From positions 1-35,808 of the forward strand of contig JADHWI010000025.1 of the NCBI GenBank assembly GCA_016783565.1: DNA of 35,808 nt, read 5' to 3'. The notes below the pieces were generated by a model. The model had not been told where the DNA came from, did no database searches, and saw nothing but the letters and a program-made list of their open reading frames with translations. A program made the translations under genes and the position numbers. Position 1 is the stretch's first letter; every line of letters starts with the position of its first letter. The stretch comes from Kiritimatiellia bacterium (GTDB lineage Bacteria > Verrucomicrobiota > Kiritimatiellia > UBA8416 > JADHWI01). Of the stretch, positions 26,374 to 34,731 are shown one piece after another.

Positions 26374-27468
26374 TCAATTCACACGCATGGGCATCAGTAC
26401 ATACAGGAATGGAATATCACATTTCATCACTCCCGGACTCAGCTCATCAGTCATCTCAATATAGATTTCATCACTTGTGAGATTCCGCAGCGGATCCATC
26501 ATAAATTCAGAATTAAATGCTACACTGATTTCTTTTCCACTGTACTTTACGGCCACTGTTTCGCGAGCTTCTCCAATATCAGGTGTATTGGTTACTACCG
26601 TTAATTGATTATCTGCAAATGTCAGACGTGTTGCATTAGATTTTTCAGTCGTTAATAACGATGTTCGTTTTAATGCTGTCAACAACACATCCCGCTCTAT
26701 TGTGACACGTTCTTCACACTGATTAGGTATCACCTGTCGGTAATTAGGATACGTACCATCAATAAGCTTAGATGCCACCATGACATCACCAAATTCAAAT
26801 ACAATTTGATTTTCTTTCGAGTAAATATTCATATTCCCTTCATCTTCAAGAACATGTAAAAGTTCTTGAACCGCTTTACTCGGCAAAATCATATCCGCTT
26901 CTGCTTCGTCAGGGAATTCCACCTCATTTTCTACCAAAGCTAAACGTCGACCATCTGTGGCAACCATCGTTAATTTTCCATCACGAAAACTCAACAACAC
27001 ACCATTAAGAACAAAACGTGTTTCATCCGTAGATGCCGCATAAGACGTTTTCTTCAACATTTCCCTGAACACACCCTGATCAAGCGTATAACAGGATTTT
27101 TCTTCCGGACTGGAAATCGGTGGAAACTCTTCCTGGTTCAAACCGATTATCTTGAAATGAGATGAACTGCAATCCAGCGTTGCTACATCATTTTCATCAA
27201 TATCCAACGTAATAGCTGAATCCGGCAATTCACGAACAATACTACTCAGCCGACGTACGGGCAGCGTACTGATTCCACTGTTTTCAATATCGGCTTCAAT
27301 TGCACAACGAACACTCACTTCCAAATCAGTCGTTGTCAACCATAGCTTGTCATCTTCAGCTGTGAGTAAGGCATTGGAAAGAATAGGAAGCGTGCTACGC
27401 ACACTCACCACGTTCTGTACAACATGAAGACCTTCCAACAAAGCGGCTTTTGTTACTGATAATTTCAT
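26374..27468 (-). CDS. dnaN: DNA polymerase III beta subunit (sliding clamp)
   Basis: The 364-residue length is normal. Family features include the N-terminal LHVVQNVVSVRSTLPILSN, TDLEVSVR, ATDGRRLA (about 170), YPNYRQVIP, and the C-terminal end L-M-P-M-R, which lines the clamp's partner-binding pocket. It forms the ring that holds DNA polymerase III on DNA. GTGGAG lies 8 nt before the ATG. dnaA and recF are not adjacent. The upstream side is an AT-rich region with a small lipoprotein gene. Confidence 0.98.
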   Translation of the reverse strand: MKLSVTKAALLEGLHVVQNVVSVRSTLPILSNALLTAEDDKLWLTTTDLEVSVRCAIEADIENSGISTLPVRRLSSIVRELPDSAITLDIDENDVATLDCSSSHFKIIGLNQEEFPPISSPEEKSCYTLDQGVFREMLKKTSYAASTDETRFVLNGVLLSFRDGKLTMVATDGRRLALVENEVEFPDEAEADMILPSKAVQELLHVLEDEGNMNIYSKENQIVFEFGDVMVASKLIDGTYPNYRQVIPNQCEERVTIERDVLLTALKRTSLLTTEKSNATRLTFADNQLTVVTNTPDIGEARETVAVKYSGKEISVAFNSEFMMDPLRNLTSDEIYIEMTDELSPGVMKCDIPFLYVLMPMRVN

Positions 27469-27719
27469 TTATTTTTCTCCACAAGTCGACTTACTAACAC
27501 CCTGGTACATTATGGATATCAATATATTTAAATACACTAGTATTATTATGTCCTGCTGATAAAGTAAAAAAGCCGAAGAAAAGCAATAGAATCAATGAAA
27601 AAATGGTCATATGGCCTGTAAGTAGATTGTGAACGAACTGAAGACACAAATTTGAGATGTCAATATGTAGCTCCTTATTGACAAGATATCGATGATTTGT
27701 TGACAGGAAATGAAAGTAT

Positions 27720-27971
27720 TTATTTATCTTCTTTGAGAATAGCATTCAGCTCCTTGTTATGCTGTTCTGAAACAGTATGTATCTTGTCTTGCATTTGACG
27801 ACCCTGTTTGAGAACACGATAGCCTGTAACTTCTTCAGCAATGGTGTTGGCAATAGAGTCAGATTTTGGTTTTTTGACTGGTTGATTTTTTTCAGACGAT
27901 GAATTTTCAATAGAACAACCGGGAAAAATTATAGCGAGTAATACAATTAGAAGAAAATATGATGATTTCAT
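27720..27971 (-). CDS. Small lipoprotein, function unknown
   Basis: The 83-residue product begins with a lysine-charged N-terminus, a hydrophobic stretch and a lipobox-like IIFPGC, predicting lipid attachment at Cys19. The mature part is hydrophilic and Lys/Glu-rich with a probable coiled or helical C-terminal half. An ATG four codons upstream of the chosen start is an alternative. The frame is open another 22 codons, but that part has no ribosome binding site. It precedes dnaN by 251 nt on the same strand. Confidence 0.6.
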   Translation of the reverse strand: MKSSYFLLIVLLAIIFPGCSIENSSSEKNQPVKKPKSDSIANTIAEEVTGYRVLKQGRQMQDKIHTVSEQHNKELNAILKEDK

Positions 27972-28439
27972 GATACAACCCATTCTTTTCTGCTCAGCAA
28001 TTATTCTATAAATGATGGTTGGAGGATGAAAGGTAAAACGAAACAAATATGTATTTTAATGGGGATGTTCACAACCTGTTAATAACTGTTAATGAAAATA
28101 GATGAAGTACATCACCAATAACGACGTGTTTAAAAACGGGAAAAAATATGACAAAAATGTGAAAATATGCACATTTTAGTTGTAAATCATTCGTAAACAA
28201 TGAGTTATAAAAATTTGTTGATTAATAAGAAATGCAATATTCACGAAAAAATAGGCCAAATAAGTACCTGAAATAAGGGAAGATAGAAAAGAAAAGAGAC
28301 AAAATGACCCAACGTAAGGGGCTTTTCATAACTTGGCTTGTTACAACAGCTTAGCATCTTTTGGAATCTATCTTGTTCACCGTCACATAGTGGTTTAAGC
28401 TGTGATTTTCAGAAGAAAATAAAGGAAAAGAGGGACGAA
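27972..28439. other. AT-rich intergenic region with repeats, weak origin candidate
   Basis: This gap of about 470 nt between divergent genes is very AT-rich. It holds a 10-bp tandem repeat CTGTTAATAA/CTGTTAATGA (28076-28095), and an inverted repeat AAAATGTG-N8-CACATTTT (28154-28177) whose arms include ATTTTCACA (minus strand, 28158-28166) and ATATGCACA (28165-28173), each one mismatch from TTWTNCACA. These may be regulatory sites for the 28440 gene, or part of a replication origin near dnaN. Confidence 0.3.
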
Positions 28440-30170
28440 ATGGGAGCCGCTGAAGAATTAGAAAAAAAATCATCGGCTGTGACATTGTCTGATATGGAAA
28501 TGTTTCTATTTCCCGAGCTGATGTACAGCTTGATGTTGGCCAATATCATGTCTCCACGTATCTGGAAGTGGCTTGAAGATCCATGGTTTGATGATTTGGA
28601 TAAAATGAAGCCCTATCGGCGTATTCAGAGACTCAAACAATATATCATGGATCATTATGCCTTTAATCTCGATTTGGATACCTGGGGGTTAACTACAACC
28701 GAACGAGAAATAGGTCGCTTTAAGCACATTATCTCTGAGGAGACGCTTGCGAAATCCAATGCACTCTTTGGATATGAAGGTGACAAATACTACTTTGATA
28801 TTGATATTCGTACACATTTTGGTCTGGATAAATATACCAGCAACGTCATTCCATATTGGAAAACAGAAACGGTCGAAGCCATGGATGCTTTTTGCCACCG
28901 TGAAGAATATGAAAGAGGAGCTGGCGAATGCGTATCCCTGGCGGCTCTATACGGTGCGGCATTATTCATTATAGCCAAAATACCATTGCAGGACATTTAT
29001 TTGATGGCAACACCTCTGCACTCGCAGAATTTTGTTAATCTTAATGGTGGTATTTTGACGAACAATCGTCGCTTGGTAACCAAAAATATGTGGTTTAATG
29101 GAACCGCACTTTCAGAACAGGCACGTCGAGCCCTGGAAAATGAACAAGTCACCATTGTGACACATGAAAGTGGAGTTATTCATACGATATATCAGGATGC
29201 GACCATTGATCCATCTGCCTATCAGATATTTTCAGAACAGCTTTCTGCATTTCTTAAGATCGATTTGACTCCTGAACTGTTAGGAAATTTTGTAAGGCAT
29301 GATAGTAGCATCCATAAATGTTTCCAGGTTCGTGGAGAACGTAACGGAAAATCATATTATATAGCGGTTGAGAAGGCTCTCAATTACGAATATGGCAGTT
29401 CCTATCGTCTTACAGATAATACACGCGATAAACTGTTGGCCGACATCGATACGGAAGCATTTGAACCCAATCCGCTGAAGAGTAGAATTATTTTAAATGA
29501 TCTGGAGACATTCATTCAGACAGAAAAAATCGACATTAATAAAGAGGAAGATGTCGCGCGACTGAAAGAACAATTTGCAAGCGATTGTTTAAGTGCGGAG
29601 ATCGCAATTCAGAACCTTTGTAGTTTTTGCCATACAAAGCCCCGATTACCTGATGGTTTGGTAAAAAAATACCGCACCTACGAGCAACCTCTGGGTATTG
29701 AACAAGGAATGAAACGCGAGGAGATTATTGATCAGCTGAAAGCGGTTCGAAGTCACAACGAGCTCGCGGCGATGTCATTCTATGCCTTTAGAGATCTTAA
29801 TGTGATAGACGTGGAACCATTCTTGAAAGCCTGTATTGAACGCAATCCCGTTTGCATTGAGGCAACAGAGAATTCAAGCAATGACCAAATCATAAAAAAG
29901 ATAGAAGATTTGCCTAATATGTCCATTTATGATGGTCCCGGAAGGCTTGCTCAACCAGATGAGGTATGGAATTACGGTCGTGGAGATGGCGTGGAAAAAG
30001 CGGTGATGCTGGCAACGGTTTTGCGTCCTCGTCGACCGACAGATGAGATGACGATTTGTCTCGATGATGAAACCGTAGAAGTAAACTGTGGAATCTTAAA
30101 TGTATCTTTCAGGACGTCTAAAGCATTGGGTCAAAAGGTATGGACAATTCCTCCGGAAGCGCAGGTATGA
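28440..30170 (+). CDS. Papain/transglutaminase-like domain protein
   Basis: The 576-residue protein is cytoplasmic by sequence (no signal peptide). A central region resembles a transglutaminase-like fold: Cys164 in GAGECVSLAALYGAALF, His194 in MATPLHSQNFV, and a following NNRR (208-211) that could supply the third residue. The family is not one I can name, and no substrate is evident. AGAGGG lies 5 nt before the ATG at 28440; the frame is open 34 codons further without a better site. Its stop overlaps the alr start by 4 nt (ATGA), so the two are translationally coupled. Confidence 0.72.
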   Translation: MGAAEELEKKSSAVTLSDMEMFLFPELMYSLMLANIMSPRIWKWLEDPWFDDLDKMKPYRRIQRLKQYIMDHYAFNLDLDTWGLTTTEREIGRFKHIISEETLAKSNALFGYEGDKYYFDIDIRTHFGLDKYTSNVIPYWKTETVEAMDAFCHREEYERGAGECVSLAALYGAALFIIAKIPLQDIYLMATPLHSQNFVNLNGGILTNNRRLVTKNMWFNGTALSEQARRALENEQVTIVTHESGVIHTIYQDATIDPSAYQIFSEQLSAFLKIDLTPELLGNFVRHDSSIHKCFQVRGERNGKSYYIAVEKALNYEYGSSYRLTDNTRDKLLADIDTEAFEPNPLKSRIILNDLETFIQTEKIDINKEEDVARLKEQFASDCLSAEIAIQNLCSFCHTKPRLPDGLVKKYRTYEQPLGIEQGMKREEIIDQLKAVRSHNELAAMSFYAFRDLNVIDVEPFLKACIERNPVCIEATENSSNDQIIKKIEDLPNMSIYDGPGRLAQPDEVWNYGRGDGVEKAVMLATVLRPRRPTDEMTICLDDETVEVNCGILNVSFRTSKALGQKVWTIPPEAQV

Positions 30171-31279
30171 ACAGTCGCGTAAGCCTTGATATCAGTCTTA
30201 AAATACTGCGACAGAATTATATTCGCATCGCAGAAGCAGTGGCACCTTGTACCGTCATTGTGGTGCTCAAAGCCAATGCCTATGGTTTAGGTGTTGAGGG
30301 AATTGCCGGAGAATTAGCCGCAGCCGGTGCAACACGATTTGCCGTTGCAGAATTAAACGAAGCTCTGGCTCTGAAGTCATTGGATTGCTCAATTCAAATT
30401 CTGGGAAGTGTGTTGCCCGGAGAAATAGAAGCCGCGATTGAAGCCTCCATTGTGCTGCCGGTGAGTGATATGGATACGGCTTCGCGCATAAACGAGGAAG
30501 CTGCCCGACAGGGACGCAAGGCAACATGCCAGGTGTTGGTGGATACCGGTATGGGGCGATTGGGAGTCCTTGCGGATCACACTGTGGATTTTCTTGAGCA
30601 AGTGATGGCTCTTCCTCATGTAATATGTGAGGGGATTTATTCGCATTTTCCCATGGCTTATCGTAGCGGCAGTGATTACACGCAAGCACAAATCCAGTGT
30701 TTTAAAGAGGTATTACATGCCTGTGAAGAACGCGGAATTGCTTTACCGTGGCGCCATATGGCGAACAGTGATGCCATCAATAATTTTCCAGAAACATATC
30801 GACCGCCGTTTAACGCGGTACGAACAGGAATTAATTTACACGGATCGTTTGATATTGAAGGACAGCGTTGTTTGGATTTGCGTCCCGTCTTGACGTTGAG
30901 AACAAAACTGGCGTCCGTGCGTCGCTTGCCGGCCGGTACATATATTGGATATGGCTGCACGTATCGGTTGTCGCGCGACATGCTTGTGGGTACCATTTGT
31001 GCCGGATATGCAGATGGTTTGCCGTTGGCGCTTTCCAATCGCGGTTATGTTCTGATCGGGAATCAACCTTGCCCGGTGTTGGGTCGTGTGTCCATGGACT
31101 ATACGACGATTTCGCTGGAGCAGGTGCCGGACGCGGTGACAGGTGATGATGTTATCTGCCTCGGGGGCGAAGGTTCGAAAGCCATCAGCGTTGAAGATTG
31201 GGCGCAACTTAAAGGCACACATCCGTATGAAATTATTTGTTCATTTGGCTCACGCGTGGAACGTCGTTACGTGGAATAA
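30167..31279 (+). CDS. alr: Alanine racemase
   Basis: The 370-residue protein has the PLP lysine Lys35 in VVLKANAYGLG (usually VKADAYGHG), HMANSDA, and the second catalytic base Tyr262 in IGYGCTY. It makes D-alanine for peptidoglycan. I chose the ATG at 30167, which overlaps the stop of the upstream gene (ATGA); nine earlier codons are open but unlikely. The C-terminus ends within a few residues of the usual end. Confidence 0.95.
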   Translation: MNSRVSLDISLKILRQNYIRIAEAVAPCTVIVVLKANAYGLGVEGIAGELAAAGATRFAVAELNEALALKSLDCSIQILGSVLPGEIEAAIEASIVLPVSDMDTASRINEEAARQGRKATCQVLVDTGMGRLGVLADHTVDFLEQVMALPHVICEGIYSHFPMAYRSGSDYTQAQIQCFKEVLHACEERGIALPWRHMANSDAINNFPETYRPPFNAVRTGINLHGSFDIEGQRCLDLRPVLTLRTKLASVRRLPAGTYIGYGCTYRLSRDMLVGTICAGYADGLPLALSNRGYVLIGNQPCPVLGRVSMDYTTISLEQVPDAVTGDDVICLGGEGSKAISVEDWAQLKGTHPYEIICSFGSRVERRYVE

Positions 31280-31323
31280 GAATGGCAAGACGCATGAGCT
31301 TTTGTGTGCGGAGGAGATAGACC

Positions 31324-31695
31324 ATGGCTTTACAAAAAAAACGACCCGACGCCAAACGGGAAGCAGAGTTGCGGGCCGGACTGCGGAGAGATAAAGCGCT
31401 CAAAGAGCAAGGATATCGGGCTCAAGCCCTAAAGCTCTTTCCGCATATCTGTGGAAGTTGCGGGCGCGAATTCTCCGGCAAGCGATTGCGCGAACTGACC
31501 GTGCACCACAAAGATCACGATCATGAAAACAATCCGCGGGATGGCAGCAACTGGGAGTTGCTGTGCGTGTACTGTCATGACAACGAACACGAAAAATGCT
31601 TGATGAAGGGACATGGGGGCGGCCCAGCTTCCGCGACATCATCAGCGCCTTCCTTGGCCAATCCGTTTGACGGTTTAGACAAGCTGATAAGCTAG
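31324..31695 (+). CDS. YajD-type HNH nuclease family protein
   Basis: The 123-residue protein has an HNH domain with a CxxC pair (Cys43, Cys46), HHKDHDHENN (61-70), WELLCVYCH (77-85) and a final NEHE. This zinc-bound beta-beta-alpha arrangement matches the small YajD family. The C-terminal 30 residues are Ala/Ser-rich and probably disordered. GGAGGAG lies 7 nt before the ATG. It follows alr by 44 nt on the same strand. Biological role is not known. Confidence 0.88.
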   Translation: MALQKKRPDAKREAELRAGLRRDKALKEQGYRAQALKLFPHICGSCGREFSGKRLRELTVHHKDHDHENNPRDGSNWELLCVYCHDNEHEKCLMKGHGGGPASATSSAPSLANPFDGLDKLIS

Positions 31696-31740
31696 ACTGT
31701 CGCCTTATTTCTTTGACAGCATTCTGTAGTAGTTGCTCCG

Positions 31741-31772
31741 CCAGCCAACCCTCACGGAGGGGGGCAGGCTGG
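31741..31772. other. Hairpin downstream of the HNH gene
   Basis: CCAGCC-AA-CCCTC and GAGGG-GGGCA-GGCTGG form a strong imperfect stem with an ACG loop. There is no T-tract, so it is an uncertain terminator or structured repeat. Confidence 0.4.
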
Positions 31773-31896
31773 TGAGCGACAGGGGCGCAGGGCTCTGGAA
31801 GTCAGGGTAATAGCCGCCATGTCATCAGGATGCTCTAGATGTGAGCATGATGCCGTGTAGCGCATGCTTCGCACCCCTCCTTAGGCTTCTTTCTGC

Positions 31897-31935
31897 CTAA
31901 CCGAATTCTAACATCACCCTCACAACCGTTTAACG
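31897..31935 (+). promoter_or_regulatory. Pho-box-like array of four 11-bp repeats before the porin gene
   Basis: CTAACC, CTAACA, CTCACA and TTAACG start at 31897, 31908, 31919 and 31930, exactly 11 bp apart. The last ends 9 nt before AATACT (31945-31950), a plausible -10 element. Direct repeats of this spacing are the usual PhoB/PhoP layout; TTAACA-type half-sites are like those of Bacillus PhoP. The downstream gene encodes a phosphate-type porin. The remaining 180 nt before the ATG look like a 5' leader. Confidence 0.6.
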
Positions 31936-32114
31936 GCCCGACGGAATACTCTGCCGCGTGAATAACGGAACTCTCAGTTTAAACGAAGGAGGTGATGACG
32001 ATACGACCCGCAGCGGTGCGCAAAGTGTATCCAAACATCTGAACGTCGGCGTGGCCGGCAAAAGACGAAGACAAAGCATAGAGCAGAAAAAACAAGCAAC
32101 AGAAGGAAGACAGA

Positions 32115-33281
32115 ATGAAAGCAATTAGAATACTGAGTTTCTTCATGGTTTTGGCATTCGCCGCCTCCGCTGTCATGGCCGGGGGCGTCAAATACCAGAA
32201 CGAAGACGGTCATTACCTGAAGTTGGGTGGTCGCATCCAACTGCAGTATCATATGGAAGACCCCGATGACGGTGAGTCGACGGACGAGCTGAAGTTCCGC
32301 CGCTTTCGTCCATACATTGAGGGTAGCGTTCATCAAGACTGGAAGGGCAAGTTCCAGTGGGACATGGGCAAGGGCGACACCGAGGTGAAGGATGCCTACT
32401 TCCAGTTCTCTGGTTGGGATGGCATCAAGGTCACGATCGGTAATGCGAACTTCCCGTTCTCGCGTGAATTCCTGACGTCTTCAAAGAAGCAGCAGTTCGT
32501 CGAACGCACCTTCGTGGGTGACCACAACTACGGTACGCCTGACCGTCAGGCCGGTGTGCACGTTGAGGGCTCCCTGTCCGATAAGCTGATCACGTGGGCC
32601 GTTTCCGGTGGCGTGGGTTCCGTGGACCCCGACAATAAGAAACTGGATATGGACACCACGGTTTCTTTGAACAAGGGCGACGACTGGAGCGATGGCCCGA
32701 TCATCGGTGGGCGTGTTGAGCTGTTTCCGATGGGCTATTTTAAGCCCGAGCAGGGAGACTTGAAGAAGGGCGACTTCAAAGCCGCCGTTGCTGTGGCTGC
32801 CTTCGCCTGGGAGAACGACGAGGACAATCTTGACAGCGACATGGTCGAAGCCGATGACGGCGCGATGACCCGCAAGGTTGGTAAGCAGGATGTTGACAGC
32901 ATCACCGGTGTTGAGATCAGCGCCGCCGTACGTGGTGCCGGCCTGTCTGTGGATGCCGAGTACAACACGTTCGACTCCGAACTGGTTGCCGGTGGCATCA
33001 ACAGCGGCCTCTACAGCGACAGCGAAACGACGCTGGAGAACTGGTCGGTCGAAGGTGGCTACATGATACTTCCCGGGAAGCTCGAAGTGGTTGCCGGCTA
33101 CCAGGTACAGGATGCCGACGGCTACTCAGACGAATGGACGCGCTCATCTGTGGGTGCCAACCTCTTCGTGAAGAAGCATGACATCAAGTACCAGGTGACG
33201 TACCAGGTCGGCGAAAACAAGGATGGCAAGGACGGCAACGATGTAGACGAGCTGTTCGTACAGGCACAGTACGTTTTCTAG
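32115..33281 (+). CDS. Phosphate-selective porin of the OprO/OprP type
   Basis: The 388-residue protein has a signal peptide (1-22, VMA|GG), then LKLGGRIQLQYHM and KFRRFRPYIEGSV, typical of the first strands of the Porin_O_P family. Alternating-residue strands run to the end, with terminal Phe (QAQYVF), the outer-membrane assembly signal. The protein is acidic and rich in Asp and Gly in its loops. GAAGGAAG lies just before the ATG. A Pho-box-like array lies 180 nt upstream, and pstS follows. It should let phosphate or other anions cross the outer membrane. Codon use is GC-biased and even, as for a highly expressed gene. Confidence 0.9.
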   Translation: MKAIRILSFFMVLAFAASAVMAGGVKYQNEDGHYLKLGGRIQLQYHMEDPDDGESTDELKFRRFRPYIEGSVHQDWKGKFQWDMGKGDTEVKDAYFQFSGWDGIKVTIGNANFPFSREFLTSSKKQQFVERTFVGDHNYGTPDRQAGVHVEGSLSDKLITWAVSGGVGSVDPDNKKLDMDTTVSLNKGDDWSDGPIIGGRVELFPMGYFKPEQGDLKKGDFKAAVAVAAFAWENDEDNLDSDMVEADDGAMTRKVGKQDVDSITGVEISAAVRGAGLSVDAEYNTFDSELVAGGINSGLYSDSETTLENWSVEGGYMILPGKLEVVAGYQVQDADGYSDEWTRSSVGANLFVKKHDIKYQVTYQVGENKDGKDGNDVDELFVQAQYVF

Positions 33282-33311
33282 ATCAGTCACACGATAGAAG
33301 GATAAAACATC

Positions 33312-33701
33312 ATGATAGTGAAAGCCGCTCACATTGAGTCGGAAGGATCACGCGAGATCCTGCGTAACGCTCTGCTTTCCCGGCAGGCCGTTGATCTGGA
33401 AGCCCTGGTGAACTCGACCGGCATGGACGCCGGGACGGTGCGCAAGGAGCTTCGGTCGTTGGTGGCTGCCGGTGAGGTCGAAGAGTTGCGCCCCGTGGCT
33501 TTCATGGAGAAGCAGCGGCGGGCGACGGTGTCGACGCACTACCGCCTGTTGCGCGAAACCGACACGAAATACCTTTGGGAACAGTCCCTTGTTGTACGAA
33601 TTCCGGCTGCGCGGGCATTTAACTTCCGTCAACAGGAATCCGGCGAAAGGGGGATTATCCCAGTTCAAGAGCAACACAATGAAAAAGGAAGGAAAACAAA
33701 G
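33312..33701 (+). CDS. Winged-helix region reading in frame into pstS
   Basis: An ATG at 33312 with AAGGA 10 nt upstream opens a frame of 130 codons that continues without a stop into pstS. Residues 10-70 look like a helix-turn-helix/winged helix (SREILRNALLSRQAVDLEAL, then GTVRKELRSLVAAGEVEEL). Residues 95-130 look like translated non-coding DNA. It may be a small regulator whose stop was lost, a real N-terminal domain of a longer PstS form, or a chance extension. It starts 31 nt after the porin stop. Confidence 0.5.
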
Positions 33702-34556
33702 ATGAAAAAGACAAGACAAGCAATACTGGGAATCGTGTGTGCTGCGGCATGCACCGGTTCGATCGCTCTGGCGGAAGAAACGTTGACATTGGATGGATCC
33801 ACTACAGTGGGCCCCATTGCCAAAGCGTTCGCAGAGTACTACATGAGCCTGAACAAGGACGTGAATGTTACGGTGGGAGAATCAGGCAGTGGCAATGGAG
33901 CCAAGAGCCTGGTGAACAGCACCTGTGATGTTGCGAACCTGTCCCGGTTCATGAAGACGAGTGAGTTCGAGGCGGCAGTGAAAAACGGTGTGACGCCAGT
34001 CGCGCATGTGGTGGCTATGGATGGTCTTCCGGTTCTGGTGCACCCGAGCAACCCTGTCACGGATCTGAAAGTATCCCAGGTGCGCGACATCTTCTCCGGA
34101 AAGATCACGAACTGGAAACAGGTCGGTGGTCCGGACCGTGACATCATCACGATCAGCCGCGAGACCAACAGCGGTACGTACGAGACCTTCTACAAGCTCG
34201 TCATGACGCACAAGGTCAACGACGAGAAGGTGAAAGAGAAGATCGCGGAAAAGACCGAGTACGTGGGCAGCAACGGTGCCATTCGTGCCCGTATCCAGAA
34301 AACCCCGAACGCTATCGGCTATGCCGGCCTCGGGTTTGTGGACCGCACGGTCAAGGCGCTTGAGATCGAAGGTGTATACCCGGACCTGGATACGGTGACG
34401 TCCGGCGAATATGCGATCTCGCGGCCGCTATTCATGTTTACGAACGGGTACCCGAAGCTCGGTAGCCATGTACACCGTTTTGTGACCTTGCACTTGGGTC
34501 CGAAGGGTCAGGAAATCGTGGAGTCCATCGGCTTTGTTCCTGTGACGAAGTACTGA
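33702..34556 (+). CDS. pstS: Phosphate ABC transporter substrate-binding protein
   Basis: The 284-residue protein begins with a signal peptide (1-24, ALA|EE). LDGSTTVGP (30-38) and ESGSGNG (60-66), followed by SRETNSGTYE and the C-terminal GFVPV, are the phosphate-binding loops of PstS. The start at 33702 has AAGGAAGG about 10 nt upstream and puts the signal peptide at the N-terminus. An intrinsic terminator follows. Function: binds inorganic phosphate in the periplasm and delivers it to PstCA. Confidence 0.93.
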   Translation: MKKTRQAILGIVCAAACTGSIALAEETLTLDGSTTVGPIAKAFAEYYMSLNKDVNVTVGESGSGNGAKSLVNSTCDVANLSRFMKTSEFEAAVKNGVTPVAHVVAMDGLPVLVHPSNPVTDLKVSQVRDIFSGKITNWKQVGGPDRDIITISRETNSGTYETFYKLVMTHKVNDEKVKEKIAEKTEYVGSNGAIRARIQKTPNAIGYAGLGFVDRTVKALEIEGVYPDLDTVTSGEYAISRPLFMFTNGYPKLGSHVHRFVTLHLGPKGQEIVESIGFVPVTKY

Positions 34557-34574
34557 TCGATATCGTCCAAACAT

Positions 34575-34611
34575 AGCCCGCAGCGTCTGGAGCGCTGTGG
34601 GCTTTTTTTTT
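34575..34611 (+). terminator. Intrinsic terminator after pstS
   Basis: AGCCCGCAGCG and CGCTGTGGGCT form an 11-bp stem with one G-U pair, a 7-nt loop and a run of eight or nine T. It ends the porin-pstS transcript, so pstC needs its own promoter or read-through. Confidence 0.92.
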
Positions 34612-34630
34612 GCTGAGATTGCTGCCGCAT

Positions 34631-34669
34631 CTAACACAAATTTAACACAACCCTAACACGGCATCAACG
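34631..34669 (+). promoter_or_regulatory. Pho-box-like array of four 11-bp repeats before pstC
   Basis: CTAACA, TTAACA, CTAACA and TCAACG start at 34631, 34642, 34653 and 34664, exactly 11 bp apart. A weak TAGTCT (34679-34684) lies about 10 nt beyond the last copy, as at the porin promoter. The array sits directly after the pstS terminator. Confidence 0.7.
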
Positions 34670-34731
34670 AAGGCGCTCTAGTCTGTACATGACATTGCAC
34701 AGGAATAGCAATCGTTTCGGAGGCACGAAGA

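Noticed and set aside
27494-27745. 83-codon minus-strand frame starting within the lipoprotein 3' end
   Set aside because: GGAG before its ATG is part of the lipoprotein coding sequence. The peptide looks like translated AT-rich DNA with no family features. It cannot be fully excluded.
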